Shown here: in pieces, positions 35,559-45,114 of the stretch
How the letters are laid out: each line of letters begins with the position of its first letter
Numbering within the stretch: position 1 is the stretch's first letter
Assembly (NCBI GenBank): GCA_017642855.1
Contig: JAEPOO010000001.1
Coordinates: 963,072 to 1,027,071 of the forward strand
Length of the DNA: 64,000 nt
Direction of reading: 5' to 3'
DNA from: Pseudomonadales bacterium
GTDB lineage: Bacteria > Pseudomonadota > Gammaproteobacteria > Pseudomonadales > Azotimanducaceae
Notes under the pieces: generated by a model
Told to the model about the DNA's origin: nothing
Seen by the model: the letters and a program-made list of their open reading frames with translations, nothing else
The model's database searches: none
Program-made: the position numbers and the translations under genes

Positions 35559-38024
35559 ATGAAGCTTAGAAAAGCGGGCTTTACAAAAAGCCTAGTAGCT
35601 TCCGCCGTTCTGTCGTTTGGTCTTGCAGGCCAGACCTTTGGTGCAGAAATGGAGGAAGTTGTGGTCAAGGGTGACCTTGGCAGTTTGCCTGGAGAAAACG
35701 TTCAGTCTGTTTTCGGGTTTAACAAATCTGTTCTGGAAACACCTCGATCCGTATCTACGATCTCCGAAGAGATGATGGAACGATTTAATATGCAGGACAT
35801 CGACGAGCTGATCGCGCTCGCTCCCGGAAGTTTCACTCAGTCCTTCTTCGGTGTTGCTGGTGGTCTGGATGTTCGAGGTACGCCGGGTGAGACTTACTTC
35901 CGGGGTGTTCGTCGTCTGGACAACCCCGGAAACTACCCAACGCCGATCGGTGCCTCTGACCGGGTTGATATCGTTCGTGGTCCTGCTTCACCCATTTACG
36001 GCCCGTCCAAAATTGGTGGTTATCTGAACTTCAACCCGAAGTCAGCCCGTATCGAAGAAACAGGCCAGTTCATCCCTGAAGCAACCGGTGCCATGTCATT
36101 CACCACAGGCAGTTGGGACAAGTCCATCATTACTGCTGAAGTCGGTGGTCCCGGCAGAATCGGTGATCAGGACTTTGGTTACTACGTCTATGGTGAAATC
36201 GAAGACTCGGGCAGCTATTACGATAATTCTGCGGTAGAGCAGAACCTGTTTCAGGCTTCGTTCGATATGGATATCTCTGATCAGGTGAGAATTCAGTTCG
36301 GTGGAATGTGGCATGAGTACACTGGTAACCAGGTCGCTGGTTGGAACCGTGTTACTCAGGCGCTGATTGATGATGGCATTTACACAACGGGTATCGCTCA
36401 GTCTCTTGACCTGGATGGTGATGGCCGAATTTCTCATCAGGAGTTTGATACTGATGGTGATGGTTTCACAAACCTCAACCCGTTCCGTTTTGACTTCCTG
36501 AGCGGTGCACCCGGCGGTGCGTTAACTCCGGGGAGCCCCGAGACACTGGAAGAGCTGGAAATTCTTGTGGGTGACCTGTCAGCACTGCAGCTGTTGAATC
36601 CTGGCACAGCGCAAATTGACGGCAATCAGGTCCTTGTAGCGCCCGAAGACACGCTGGAAAACGAAGTAACGACCTTATACTTCGACATCATCTACACTTC
36701 AGAAAATGAGTGGGAGTGGAAGAATCAGTTGTTCTATGAGCGATACGACAATCTGAACGAAAACGCCTACGGTTTCTCTCAGTTTCATGACACCTATGTG
36801 GTTGAGAACAAACTGGTGATTTCAAAGACCTTCGCAATGGATGGCATGACTGCTGCGGTTCAGATTTCACCCTCTTACCGTTACACAGACTTCGAGCACG
36901 CCGATGACTACACGAACGAATACTTCGATCGTCGTGACTTGACGCAAGCTTCCAGTGCCCGTGATAAGCGTGTTCTGGCGACCAGCATCGATGACGACTA
37001 CACGGAATACTATATTGGTGAATACACCAACTGGGGTTTCGCCTTGATGGGTGACTTTGTTTGGGAAAATGGACTGAGTGTCCTGGCTGGCGTTCGTTAT
37101 GACGACATCGACCTGGAATCTCGCCAGCCTACAGACAAGCTACTATTCGCTAGCTCCAACAACTTCTGTCCCCCTCCTGGTGGGTGCGAAGCGGTGGAAG
37201 CAGATGGCAGTGAAGACGGCGTTTCCTGGACGTTCAGCGTCAGCTATGAAACTCCGATGGGTCTGATTCCTTACATCACAGCTTCAGAACAGTCCACGAT
37301 GATCGTGGGTCAGGGCGCTGAAGTGACTGTGGGCAACGTGCTCAGCGGCGGTTCCTTTGACACTTCAGAACTGTTTGAAGTTGGCCTGAAGGGTAGCCTG
37401 CTCGATAACGCCCTGTACTTCGGTATTTCTGTTTATGAACAGGAACGTACTGACTTCTCTGCTCAGTCCATCGTGACTAACCAGTCAACAGAGACTGAGG
37501 GTGTTGAGGTAGAAGTTCGCTGGGTGGTTAATGAAAACCTCCTGCTGACCTTCGGTTACTCCAACATTGAAGTGACTAACCTGAATACTGAAGAAACAGG
37601 CTACCGGTTCAGCTTCATCGGCTGTGATGACCTGCCAAATATTCCTTGTGATGCGCTTTATGGCGGCACTTTGGGTGGTAACGTTTCGGCCGCACCGAGC
37701 GGCGCACGGCGTGCTGGCATGCCGGAAGACATTTACTCGATCACGGGTACTTATGACTTCGGCAACGGCTGGGCGGTGAACGGTAGCATTATCGATGTAG
37801 AAGAAGTTGCGGCTGGTTTCTCGAACAGCGTGACTCTGCCAGATTACACCCTGGTTAATCTGGGTGTTTCCTATGAAACTGAAAGCTGGCTCTTCAGTGT
37901 CAGTGGTAAAAACCTGACGGATGAGGAGTACTTCCGCTCCAATTTCCCGAACCTGTTCGGGGGCGTGATTGTTCTTCCCGAGCTGCCACGTCACTACAAC
38001 GCGCGTATCCAGTACAAGTTCTAA
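35559..38024 (+). CDS. TonB-dependent outer-membrane receptor with EF-hand-like insert
   Basis: 821-residue receptor with a signal peptide ending near GQTFGA|E, a TonB box (EEVVVKG near residue 32), a plug domain (SVSTISEEMMERFNMQDIDELI ... VDIVRGPASPIYG, described in parts) and a beta-barrel ending in the C-terminal phenylalanine of YNARIQYKF. Residues 284-310 hold two consecutive calcium-loop motifs, DLDGDGRISHQEF and DTDGDGFTNLNPF, in an extracellular-loop-like insert. Its position among exported deaminase and NUP genes suggests it takes up nucleosides, oligonucleotides or purine derivatives; substrate unproven. It is flanked by an inverted repeat upstream and a strong terminator downstream. 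Confidence 0.92.
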   Translation: MKLRKAGFTKSLVASAVLSFGLAGQTFGAEMEEVVVKGDLGSLPGENVQSVFGFNKSVLETPRSVSTISEEMMERFNMQDIDELIALAPGSFTQSFFGVAGGLDVRGTPGETYFRGVRRLDNPGNYPTPIGASDRVDIVRGPASPIYGPSKIGGYLNFNPKSARIEETGQFIPEATGAMSFTTGSWDKSIITAEVGGPGRIGDQDFGYYVYGEIEDSGSYYDNSAVEQNLFQASFDMDISDQVRIQFGGMWHEYTGNQVAGWNRVTQALIDDGIYTTGIAQSLDLDGDGRISHQEFDTDGDGFTNLNPFRFDFLSGAPGGALTPGSPETLEELEILVGDLSALQLLNPGTAQIDGNQVLVAPEDTLENEVTTLYFDIIYTSENEWEWKNQLFYERYDNLNENAYGFSQFHDTYVVENKLVISKTFAMDGMTAAVQISPSYRYTDFEHADDYTNEYFDRRDLTQASSARDKRVLATSIDDDYTEYYIGEYTNWGFALMGDFVWENGLSVLAGVRYDDIDLESRQPTDKLLFASSNNFCPPPGGCEAVEADGSEDGVSWTFSVSYETPMGLIPYITASEQSTMIVGQGAEVTVGNVLSGGSFDTSELFEVGLKGSLLDNALYFGISVYEQERTDFSAQSIVTNQSTETEGVEVEVRWVVNENLLLTFGYSNIEVTNLNTEETGYRFSFIGCDDLPNIPCDALYGGTLGGNVSAAPSGARRAGMPEDIYSITGTYDFGNGWAVNGSIIDVEEVAAGFSNSVTLPDYTLVNLGVSYETESWLFSVSGKNLTDEEYFRSNFPNLFGGVIVLPELPRHYNARIQYKF

Positions 38025-38047
38025 GAACTTATATTCGTGCTTGACTC

Positions 38048-38076
38048 AAAAGGCGGCCCCATTGGCCGCCTTTTTT
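38048..38076 (+). terminator. Intrinsic terminator after the receptor gene
   Basis: AAAGGCGGCC-ccatt-GGCCGCCTTTTTT: ten-base stem including A/T flanks and a six-base T-run, 24 bases after the receptor stop codon. Confidence 0.95.
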
Positions 38077-38138
38077 GTTTTCTTTTTAGACACGTCTAGG
38101 CTACGTTTATTCCGCTCACCTAAACAGGTCCCGTAAAA

Positions 38139-39326
38139 ATGTTCCAAGTAACGCTGAAGGCTCTCTACGAACATCTAACTAACAGGTTTACCCGTTCTCG
38201 AGTTTCGGGTCCTACAGGGTCTCGCCAAGTAACGCTGAGGGCTCTATTACTGTTTCTCACCATGTCGCTCGTCTCCTGTGAAACGGATGTCAACGTCGAA
38301 CTTGATTTGGGTGATGAGCCGAGACCGGTAAAAGTGGTTGTCGTCACCATGTTTGAAATTGGTGAAGACACCGGTGATCGACCTGGCGAATTTCAGCTTT
38401 GGAAAGAGCGCCGTGAGTACACGGAGATTCTGCCGTTTCAGGGCTACAAAGATCTGCACTACAACCGTGATGAAGAATTTCTGGTTATGGTGACGGGTAT
38501 TGGCACAGCGCGAGCCGCGGCCGCTACCATGGCGCTGGGCATGGATGAGCGCTTTGATCTATCGAAAGCCTACTGGCTTATCGTCGGTATTGCGGGTATT
38601 GATCCTGAAGATGCGACGGTAGGTTCCGCCGCCTGGGCTGAATATCTGGTTGATGGCGATTTGGGGCATCACATAGACGCGCGTGAAATCCCGGAAGACT
38701 GGCCAACAGGCTACTTCCCGCGTTATACCACCCGACCTTATGATCCGGATCGACCGCCACCGACGGGAGAAATGTACCGATTGAACCCGGGGCTGACCGA
38801 CTGGGCTTATCAACTCACGAAAGATATGGCACTTCCGGATGATCCGTCTGTACAGAAAGAGCGGGATCTGTATACGGAGCATCCCAAGGCTCAGGGAAAA
38901 CCGATCGTCATGAAAGGCGACCATATCGCAGCGCTGACTTTCTGGCACGGTGAGCTGCTCAATGACTGGGCCAATCAGCTTGTGTCGTACTGGACAGACG
39001 GCAAAGGCAATATGGTGACCTCTGCGATGGAGGATACAGGCAGTTATTTGTCTATTTCCTGGCTCGACAAGATAGGTCGGGCAGACAAAAATCGGGTCAT
39101 GGTGCTGCGGATGGGGAGTAATTTCACGATGCAGCCACCAAGCCGGACTGCTGCGGAAAACCTCCTAAAAGAAACCAAAGGCTACAAGTACGCTGGATTG
39201 GAGATTTCGGTGGAAACCGGATACCTCGTGGGATCTAGAGTGCTGGATGAAATTCTCAACAATTGGGACGTCTACGAGGACAATGTGCCAGGCATAGATG
39301 CCATTGGGAATGAATCTGGTGACTGA
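38139..39326 (+). CDS. NUP-family exported protein 2, predicted lipoprotein
   Basis: 395-residue paralogue of the NUP protein at 14.8 kb, sharing VKVVVV(S/T)MFE, TGDRPGEFQ, GSAAWA, DAREIPE and the MTSNMEDSG-like segment (VTSAMEDTG). It also has MVTGIGTARAAAATMALG, like the glycine turn of nucleoside phosphorylases. A lipobox LVSC ends a hydrophobic stretch at residues 35-47, so the mature protein is probably lipid-anchored. The N-terminus is odd: the 21-bp repeat core occurs twice in frame, so 27 extra residues stand between MF and the signal core. Removing one repeat gives a normal short signal peptide (MFQVTLRALLLFLTMSLVSC). Next gene: adenine deaminase, overlapping the end. Confidence 0.8.
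   Translation: MFQVTLKALYEHLTNRFTRSRVSGPTGSRQVTLRALLLFLTMSLVSCETDVNVELDLGDEPRPVKVVVVTMFEIGEDTGDRPGEFQLWKERREYTEILPFQGYKDLHYNRDEEFLVMVTGIGTARAAAATMALGMDERFDLSKAYWLIVGIAGIDPEDATVGSAAWAEYLVDGDLGHHIDAREIPEDWPTGYFPRYTTRPYDPDRPPPTGEMYRLNPGLTDWAYQLTKDMALPDDPSVQKERDLYTEHPKAQGKPIVMKGDHIAALTFWHGELLNDWANQLVSYWTDGKGNMVTSAMEDTGSYLSISWLDKIGRADKNRVMVLRMGSNFTMQPPSRTAAENLLKETKGYKYAGLEISVETGYLVGSRVLDEILNNWDVYEDNVPGIDAIGNESGD
38144..38245 (-). repeat. Two copies of the 21-bp repeat core, 81 bp apart, inside the NUP 2 start region
   Basis: CCAAGTAACGCTGAAGGCTCT (38144) and CCAAGTAACGCTGAGGGCTCT (38225) are the reverse complement of the AGAGCCCTCAGCGTTACTTGG core found in the 80-bp tandem units at 5.03-5.27 kb. 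The spacing of 81 bases is 27 codons, so here the duplication is in frame and both copies encode QVTL(K/R)AL. The 60-base spacer holds an ACCCG/CGGGT hairpin; the spacer is only weakly similar to that of the 5-kb array. Confidence 0.85.
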
Positions 39327-40323
39327 AGAATTTCTCAGCGCGGTTCGCGCCTTACCCAAGGCTGAGCTGCATCTGCACATCGAAGGAACGCTGGAACCTG
39401 CCATGTTGATGCGGCTGGCTGCAAAACACAGTGTTTCTTTGCCTTATCAGAGTGAAGCGGAGGTGCATGCTGCGTACGACTTCAGTGATCTGCAAAGTTT
39501 CCTGGACATCTACTACCTGGGTGCCGGTGTGCTCATCGACGAACAGGATTTTTATGATCTGATGTTTGCCTACCTCTCTCGTTGTCGTGATGAGGGCATC
39601 GTGCACAGTGAGATCATGTTTGATCCACAAACCCACACGGACCGTGGCATCAGTTTTGGCACAGTGATGGATGGTTTTCTTAGAGCTATGGCGTCGGCGC
39701 AGCGGGAATGGGGTCAATCTTCCGCGTTGATCATGTCGTTTCTTCGGCATCTGGATGAAGACCGCGCCTTTCAGACTTTGAAGCAGGCAGAACCATATCG
39801 GGATCACATACAGAGTGTGGGTCTGGATAGTTCTGAACTAGGACATCCACCGGAAAAATTTGCCGGGGTCTATGCGGAAGCAAGATCTCAGGGTTATCGG
39901 CCGGTAGCTCATGCCGGTGAAGAAGGGCCACCAGAATACATCTGGGGCGCGTTAAACACTCTGGAAGTTGAAAGAATTGACCACGGCGTTCGTTGCCTTG
40001 AAGATGATGCTCTGGTTCAACACCTGGTAGAACATCAGATTCCCCTGACGGTTTGTCCGCTCTCTAACGTTCGCCTCTGTGTGTTTCCGGAAATGTTGCA
40101 ACACCCTTTGTTAGACATGTTGGATCGCGGATTGAATGTCACCGTGAATTCCGATGATCCGCCATACTTTGGTGGCTATCTCATGGATAACTTTGAATCG
40201 CTGCATGAAAACCTGTCATTAGATCTGGATCAGGCCAAGCGGCTTGCAGTCAACAGCATTAACAGTAGTTTCTTGTCTTCAGACATTAAAGAAGGTTGGC
40301 TAACTCAGCTCTCCTCGCCATAA
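39310..40323 (+). CDS. Adenine deaminase (ADA family)
   Basis: 337-residue cytoplasmic deaminase. Metal and catalytic motifs are all intact: ALPKAELHLHIEGTLEP, VAHAGEEGPPEYIW, IDHGVRCLEDD and TVNSDDPPYFGGY. HAGEEGPP is the form seen in adenine deaminases of this family, which convert adenine to hypoxanthine. The start is uncertain: ATG 39310 has GGGA touching it, GTG 39319 has the same GGGA at 9 bases. Both overlap the NUP 2 stop, so the genes are coupled. Convergent with the allantoicase gene, overlapping it by 19 bases. Confidence 0.9.
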   Translation: MNLVTEEFLSAVRALPKAELHLHIEGTLEPAMLMRLAAKHSVSLPYQSEAEVHAAYDFSDLQSFLDIYYLGAGVLIDEQDFYDLMFAYLSRCRDEGIVHSEIMFDPQTHTDRGISFGTVMDGFLRAMASAQREWGQSSALIMSFLRHLDEDRAFQTLKQAEPYRDHIQSVGLDSSELGHPPEKFAGVYAEARSQGYRPVAHAGEEGPPEYIWGALNTLEVERIDHGVRCLEDDALVQHLVEHQIPLTVCPLSNVRLCVFPEMLQHPLLDMLDRGLNVTVNSDDPPYFGGYLMDNFESLHENLSLDLDQAKRLAVNSINSSFLSSDIKEGWLTQLSSP

Positions 40324-41372
40324 ACCTTGAGGCCGTGAATGCCGCCGTTTGGGTAATGGGTGTAGAGGAGGTGTGTGATGGGTTCCGAAGTTTCAATCTC
40401 TGAAAAACGATGCCACTTGTCTGCAAACAGTCGTCCAAATGAGATGATCGGCAACCAGCGTTCATCACGATTTAGAAGTTTCACATTAAACGATGCATGG
40501 TTGCCGGCGGGTTCTTCCAGATAACGCTTTTCCTGCATATAACTTCGGAAGTTATCTGGGATCACCTGAGACCCATCATCGAACTCAATGGCCCAACTGG
40601 GTCTTGCCTGCCAGATGTCCTCCAACTCTGATTCATTCTGCAGTTGTATACCGAATATGTGGCAGCTGAGCGGTGGGTTCAGTCGATGCAGATAGGTATC
40701 CACGATCACTTCGGAAACCCGTGTGGGTGCTCGAAGATGAAACAGGGCGTATTCGCCAAAGCCGCTTCGCGCGGACTCCCAGCCCAGCATGTAATCTACC
40801 TGGCGCTCTCCGATGACAGCATCATGAGGTTTGCCATAGTGTTCGTTCGAAACATGACTGATGGTCGCATGTTGGAGCAGGTTCTCTGGATCGCTATCCT
40901 GATTAAGCGGTTCACCATGAAGGTTGATGCGGGCGATACCGCCTTCATGAAAACACCTCACCAGGCACTCATCCGCTTCCGTCGGTTCGATATCGAACGA
41001 GTGGTCCTGGTCAGGCGCAAGGGTGACGCGGGTCAGTACTTCGTGCGTGCGTCCGTCTCTAATCAGTTCCACTGAAACTTCCGGCACATGATTCCCGGTA
41101 AACCATTTTGTACTGATGGTAATCCGATTCACCTGAGAGGGTTGTTTAAGGCCCAGGTTTATCCAGTGATGTGCGTTGTGATCGAATCGAAAGCCGTCGT
41201 TGCTTTCGAGAACACTGGTTGCACGATGTCTTGTGGTTTCGAATCCCCAGTACTTGGCGCCCATATGGGTAAAGTTTCCGGTACATTCCGATGGCTCATC
41301 GGGTCTGGCTGTCTCATGGGGATTGGTAAACGAAGAGTCGCTATAGGCGATAACAAAAGCGGGTAACTGCAT
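40305..41372 (-). CDS. alc: Allantoicase (divergent)
   Basis: 355-residue protein of two jelly-roll-like allantoicase domains, hydrolysing allantoate to ureidoglycolate and urea. Domain one has GAKYWGFETTRHR, WINLGL, STKWFTGNHVPEVSVE and EGGIARINLHGEP; the FTGN and GGIARI-HG blocks are hallmarks. Domain two has SNEHYGKPHDAVIGE and VDTYLHRLN. Similarity is lower than for the neighbours, but position in the pathway fits. The ATG at 41372 overlaps the allA stop by one base (TAATG), so the two genes are translationally coupled. Confidence 0.85.
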   Translation of the reverse strand: MQLPAFVIAYSDSSFTNPHETARPDEPSECTGNFTHMGAKYWGFETTRHRATSVLESNDGFRFDHNAHHWINLGLKQPSQVNRITISTKWFTGNHVPEVSVELIRDGRTHEVLTRVTLAPDQDHSFDIEPTEADECLVRCFHEGGIARINLHGEPLNQDSDPENLLQHATISHVSNEHYGKPHDAVIGERQVDYMLGWESARSGFGEYALFHLRAPTRVSEVIVDTYLHRLNPPLSCHIFGIQLQNESELEDIWQARPSWAIEFDDGSQVIPDNFRSYMQEKRYLEEPAGNHASFNVKLLNRDERWLPIISFGRLFADKWHRFSEIETSEPITHLLYTHYPNGGIHGLKVYGEES

Positions 41373-41866
41373 TAGAACGCCACCCATATCTGTTCTGGCT
41401 CCGCCAGAGTGACTTCATCGCAATTTTCATCATCGGCAATCCGGTCAATCACTAGAAAATCTGAAACCTTTTCTGTTGCCAGGCTGTAATGGTGCCAGGT
41501 GCCTTTGTGGTAGTTCACACCCTGATCACTGGAAGCGATAAATACTTCCGCCTGGCGCATGTCTAATTCACCTGCAGGCGCCACGATGACAATGTAAGGG
41601 CTATCGCCCAGGGGGAAAAATGCCTGGCTGGATTTGGGATGCCTTTCCATCATTTTGACGTGTATCGGCGCGTTAAGCGGCGTTGAACGAAAGATGTTGA
41701 CGGATGGCCGTCCGCCGTCGCTCAGCAGATCCAAGGATGCCAGGTCATGAAAACGTTCCGTGTTCCCTTCGTTAATTGACCGAATGTCCTCAGATGATGT
41801 GTCGATCACATCACCAAACTTGGCGAAGGCCTCTCGAGTTAGTGGTTTTGGGCAAACTTTTTGCAT
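41372..41866 (-). CDS. allA: Ureidoglycolate lyase
   Basis: 164-residue cupin-fold enzyme splitting ureidoglycolate into glyoxylate and urea. Family landmarks are KPLTREAFAKFGDVID, the NIFRSTP segment, MERHPKSSQAFFPLG and GTWHHYSLA. It is the first gene of the minus-strand pair allA-alc and divergent from ureD with 64 bases between, so the urea-producing and urea-consuming steps may share a control region. A TATAGT at 41898-41903 could be a -10 box for ureD, but no good -35 is seen. Confidence 0.93.
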   Translation of the reverse strand: MQKVCPKPLTREAFAKFGDVIDTSSEDIRSINEGNTERFHDLASLDLLSDGGRPSVNIFRSTPLNAPIHVKMMERHPKSSQAFFPLGDSPYIVIVAPAGELDMRQAEVFIASSDQGVNYHKGTWHHYSLATEKVSDFLVIDRIADDENCDEVTLAEPEQIWVAF

Positions 41867-41930
41867 CTCAAACTGGCATAGCGCTGGTGCATTTACCTAT
41901 AGTGTAGCCTTGAGTAGCAAAGGATCAAAT

Positions 41931-42746
41931 GTGACGCAGGTACGTCAATGGCAGGCCCATCTCAACCTGCAAACGGAAGTCAGGGACTCAAAGACTCGCT
42001 TGGTTGCCCTCGACCACAAGGGTCCGCTGCGAGTTCAGAGACCTTTCGTTCAAAACGACGGCAGCTGTCACATCTACCTGCTACATCCCCCGGGCGGCAT
42101 GGTGGGTGGCGATACCATAGCGATTGATGTCAGTGCGGGGAAGGGTACCCATACACTGGTGACAACGCCTGCTGCAGGCAAGCACTATGGATGTTTGCCG
42201 GATATGCCACAACAAATGATTCAGCAGCATCTCCGGGCAGCCGATGATGCCTATCTGGAGTGGGTGCCACAGGAAAGTATTTTCTTTGATCGGACGAATG
42301 CATCAGTCGTACAGAACGTAGAACTCGCACCGACCAGTCAGTACCTTGGGTGGGAGATACTCACTTTCGGACGTCGCGCCTCTGGAGAAGATTTCTCGAA
42401 TGGCGCCATGTCGCAATCCCTGTCGATTCGAGTCGCAGGAAAACTGATTCATAGAGAGTATTTGAGTTTTGATCCGGCGTTGCAGCGAGCTACCTGGGGT
42501 CTTAACGATCACAGTGTGGTTGGCACGCTCGTTGCCGTCTTTCCGGAAAGAAACCACAGTGAGGCAATGAGGCGAGTTCCCGAGGTCCGTTCGCTGCTGA
42601 ATGACCCGAATTGGGGAGTGACGGGAAAGCCACGCACCTTGCTGGTGCGCTTTGTCGGTGATTCAGCAGAACAATGTCGCGAAGGATTTTTTGCTGCTCG
42701 AGATCTGCTGTCACGATCGATCCGACCAAGAATATGGAAAACCTAA
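41931..42746 (+). CDS. ureD: Urease accessory protein UreD
   Basis: 271-residue scaffold of the UreDFG nickel-insertion complex. GPLRVQRPF, HPPGGMVGGDTIAIDV and TTPAAGKHYG are the standard motifs. The GTG start at 41931 is chosen because AAAGGA lies 6 bases upstream; the open frame to 41760 only extends into the allA control region. First gene of the seven-gene urease operon. Confidence 0.94.
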   Translation: MTQVRQWQAHLNLQTEVRDSKTRLVALDHKGPLRVQRPFVQNDGSCHIYLLHPPGGMVGGDTIAIDVSAGKGTHTLVTTPAAGKHYGCLPDMPQQMIQQHLRAADDAYLEWVPQESIFFDRTNASVVQNVELAPTSQYLGWEILTFGRRASGEDFSNGAMSQSLSIRVAGKLIHREYLSFDPALQRATWGLNDHSVVGTLVAVFPERNHSEAMRRVPEVRSLLNDPNWGVTGKPRTLLVRFVGDSAEQCREGFFAARDLLSRSIRPRIWKT

Positions 42747-42773
42747 CAACACAGGTGCGCGGGAGGCGTTGAT

Positions 42774-43076
42774 ATGGAGCTGAGTCCACGAGAAAAAGAC
42801 AAGTTGCTGATCTTCACGGCAGCGCTGCTGGCTGAAAGGCGCAAAGCTCGCGGTGTGAAATTGAATTACCCGGAGGCGGTGGCACTGATCTCTGCCGAAG
42901 TTATGGAAGGTGCGCGCGACGGTCGCACGGTGGCTGAACTCATGGCACATGGCAAAACCATTCTTTCCTCTGGAGATGTCATGGAAGGAGTGCCTGAAAT
43001 GCTTCACGAGATTCAGGTTGAGGCAACGTTTCCGGATGGTACCAAGCTGGTCACCGTCCATGAGCCTATCGTTTAA
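42774..43076 (+). CDS. ureA: Urease gamma subunit
   Basis: 100-residue structural subunit. [22 protein letters not shown] and [21 protein letters not shown] (partly quoted) are nearly invariant in UreA, and the end VTVHEPIV is standard. It assembles with UreB and UreC into the nickel enzyme that hydrolyses urea to ammonia and CO2. Separate ureA and ureB genes mark the three-subunit type. Confidence 0.97.
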   Translation: MELSPREKDKLLIFTAALLAERRKARGVKLNYPEAVALISAEVMEGARDGRTVAELMAHGKTILSSGDVMEGVPEMLHEIQVEATFPDGTKLVTVHEPIV

Positions 43077-43085
43077 GGAGCGCTG

Positions 43086-43403
43086 ATGAAACCGGGAGAG
43101 TACTTGCTGGCCGACGGTGATATTGAGCTGAACGTCGGCAGAGCCACGTGTGAAGTTGAGGTCACCAACACCGGAGACCGACCGATCCAGGTCGGATCGC
43201 ACTACCATTTCGCGGAAACTAATCCTGCTCTGTCCTTCAGTCGAGATGCGGCTTTAGGCTATCGATTAAACATCCCTGCGGGTACCGCGGTGCGATTCGA
43301 ACCGGGTGCATCTAGAACCGTTGAACTGGTTGCGTTTGCCGGAGATCGAAGAATATTCGGGTTCAGAGGCGAGGTAATGGGTTCTTTGGAGGCAAACTCA
43401 TGA
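43086..43403 (+). CDS. ureB: Urease beta subunit
   Basis: 105-residue subunit. [38 protein letters not shown] and [15 protein letters not shown] are standard. An AAGGAG site precedes the ATG, and its stop overlaps the ureC start by four bases. Confidence 0.97.
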   Translation: MKPGEYLLADGDIELNVGRATCEVEVTNTGDRPIQVGSHYHFAETNPALSFSRDAALGYRLNIPAGTAVRFEPGASRTVELVAFAGDRRIFGFRGEVMGSLEANS

Positions 43404-45094
43404 CAACGATTTCAAGGAAAGCCTATACCGACATGTTCGGACCGACGACGGGTGACAAAGTTCGTCTTGCGGACACCGAACTTGTGATCAAGGTGGAAGA
43501 AGACCTGACCACCTATGGTGATGAGGTGAAATTTGGTGGCGGCAAGGTGATTCGTGATGGCATGGGACAAAGTCAGGCGCCCGGTGCGGAGGTCGTGGAT
43601 ACGGTCATCACCAACGCGCTGGTACTGGATCACTGGGGCATTATAAAAGCCGACGTCGGCATGAAAAACGGTCGGATTCATAAGCTGGGTAAAGCCGGAA
43701 ACCCAGATACCCAGCCTAATGTCGATATTGTGGTTGGACCAGGCACCGAAGCCATCGCCGGTGAGGGCATGATCCTCACTGCGGGTGGTATTGATGCGCA
43801 CATTCACTTTATCTGTCCTCAGCAGATTGAGGAAGCGCTGATGAGTGGTGTGACCACCATGCTTGGTGGAGGAACCGGGCCGGCGACTGGTACAAACGCG
43901 ACCACCTGCACGCCTGGCGCCTGGCACATCGGTAAGATGCTCCAGTCTGCTGACAGTTTTCCGATGAACCTCGGCTTTATGGGTAAGGGCAACGCCAGTC
44001 AGCCACTCCCCCTCGATGAACAAATCATTGCCGGCGCCATGGGGCTCAAGCTTCACGAAGATTGGGGGACAACACCAGCTGCAATCGATACCTGTCTCGA
44101 CGCCGCGGAACGGTTTGATATCCAGGTGGCGATTCACACCGATACCTTGAACGAGTCAGGGTTTGTGGAAGACACCATTGCGGCATTCAAAGGCCGAACC
44201 ATACACACCTTCCATACGGAAGGCGCCGGTGGTGGTCACGCGCCAGACATTATACGGGCGTGTGGACTGTCCAATGTCCTGCCTTCGTCCACAAACCCAA
44301 CCAGACCTTATACGGTCAATACCGTTGATGAGCATCTCGATATGCTGATGGTCTGTCATCACCTGGATCCAAACATTCCAGAAGACGTTGCTTTTGCGGA
44401 TTCTCGAATTCGTAAAGAAACCATTGCGGCGGAGGACATACTGCATGACCTTGGCGCCTTTTCGATGATTGCCTCCGATTCTCAGGCGATGGGTCGGGTT
44501 GGTGAAGTCATTTGCCGTACCTGGCAGACCGCTCACAAGATGAAAGTGCAGCGAGGTTTTCTGGCGGAAGATACGGATGCCGATAATTTCAGAGCGAAAC
44601 GTTACATTGCCAAGTACACGATCAATCCAGCCATCTCTCATGGGATTGCCCATGAAGTTGGATCCATCGAAGTCGGCAAGCTGGCGGATCTGGTGCTATG
44701 GAAACCCGCATTCTTTGGCATCAAGCCTTCAATGATCATCAAAGGCGGCATGATTGCAGCTGCGCCCATGGGCGATCCGAACGCGTCTATACCGACGCCA
44801 CAGCCAGTTCATTATCGCCCTATGTTTGGTGCATTCGGGCGGGCGATGGAGTCGACGGCACTGACCTTTGTCAGTCAGGCGTTTGATCCATCCGCTTCAG
44901 ATCTGGGGCTCGCCAAAGGTACTGCGGCGGTCAGAGACTGTCGAGGCGTTACCAAGGCGGACATGATCCACAATACCTATCAGCCTGAGATGGAAGTAGA
45001 TCCTGAAACCTACGAAGTTCGTGCAGACGGTGAGCTGCTGACTTGCGAGCCAGCTGATGTGCTGCCGCTCGCTCAACGATATTCCTTGTTCTGA
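43400..45094 (+). CDS. ureC: Urease alpha (catalytic) subunit
   Basis: 564-residue catalytic subunit. Nickel ligands fall at the same numbers as in Klebsiella urease: H134-I-H136, the carbamylated lysine K217 and H219 (GLKLHED). The mobile flap region [20 protein letters not shown] is intact, as is [12 protein letters not shown] with the last aspartate ligand. The protein should be fully active once loaded with nickel. It consumes the urea released by allantoicase and AllA. Confidence 0.98.
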   Translation: MTTISRKAYTDMFGPTTGDKVRLADTELVIKVEEDLTTYGDEVKFGGGKVIRDGMGQSQAPGAEVVDTVITNALVLDHWGIIKADVGMKNGRIHKLGKAGNPDTQPNVDIVVGPGTEAIAGEGMILTAGGIDAHIHFICPQQIEEALMSGVTTMLGGGTGPATGTNATTCTPGAWHIGKMLQSADSFPMNLGFMGKGNASQPLPLDEQIIAGAMGLKLHEDWGTTPAAIDTCLDAAERFDIQVAIHTDTLNESGFVEDTIAAFKGRTIHTFHTEGAGGGHAPDIIRACGLSNVLPSSTNPTRPYTVNTVDEHLDMLMVCHHLDPNIPEDVAFADSRIRKETIAAEDILHDLGAFSMIASDSQAMGRVGEVICRTWQTAHKMKVQRGFLAEDTDADNFRAKRYIAKYTINPAISHGIAHEVGSIEVGKLADLVLWKPAFFGIKPSMIIKGGMIAAAPMGDPNASIPTPQPVHYRPMFGAFGRAMESTALTFVSQAFDPSASDLGLAKGTAAVRDCRGVTKADMIHNTYQPEMEVDPETYEVRADGELLTCEPADVLPLAQRYSLF

Positions 45095-45114
45095 TTGATT
45101 TTGACAGGAACGTT

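Noticed and set aside
38087..38098. TAGAC-AC-GTCTA inverted repeat upstream of NUP 2 as an operator
   Set aside because: Only five-base arms, just after a terminator T-run; no second instance was found.
41760..41930. Longer ureD start at 41760
   Set aside because: It would cover the divergent allA gene; GTG 41931 has a Shine-Dalgarno site and fits UreD length.
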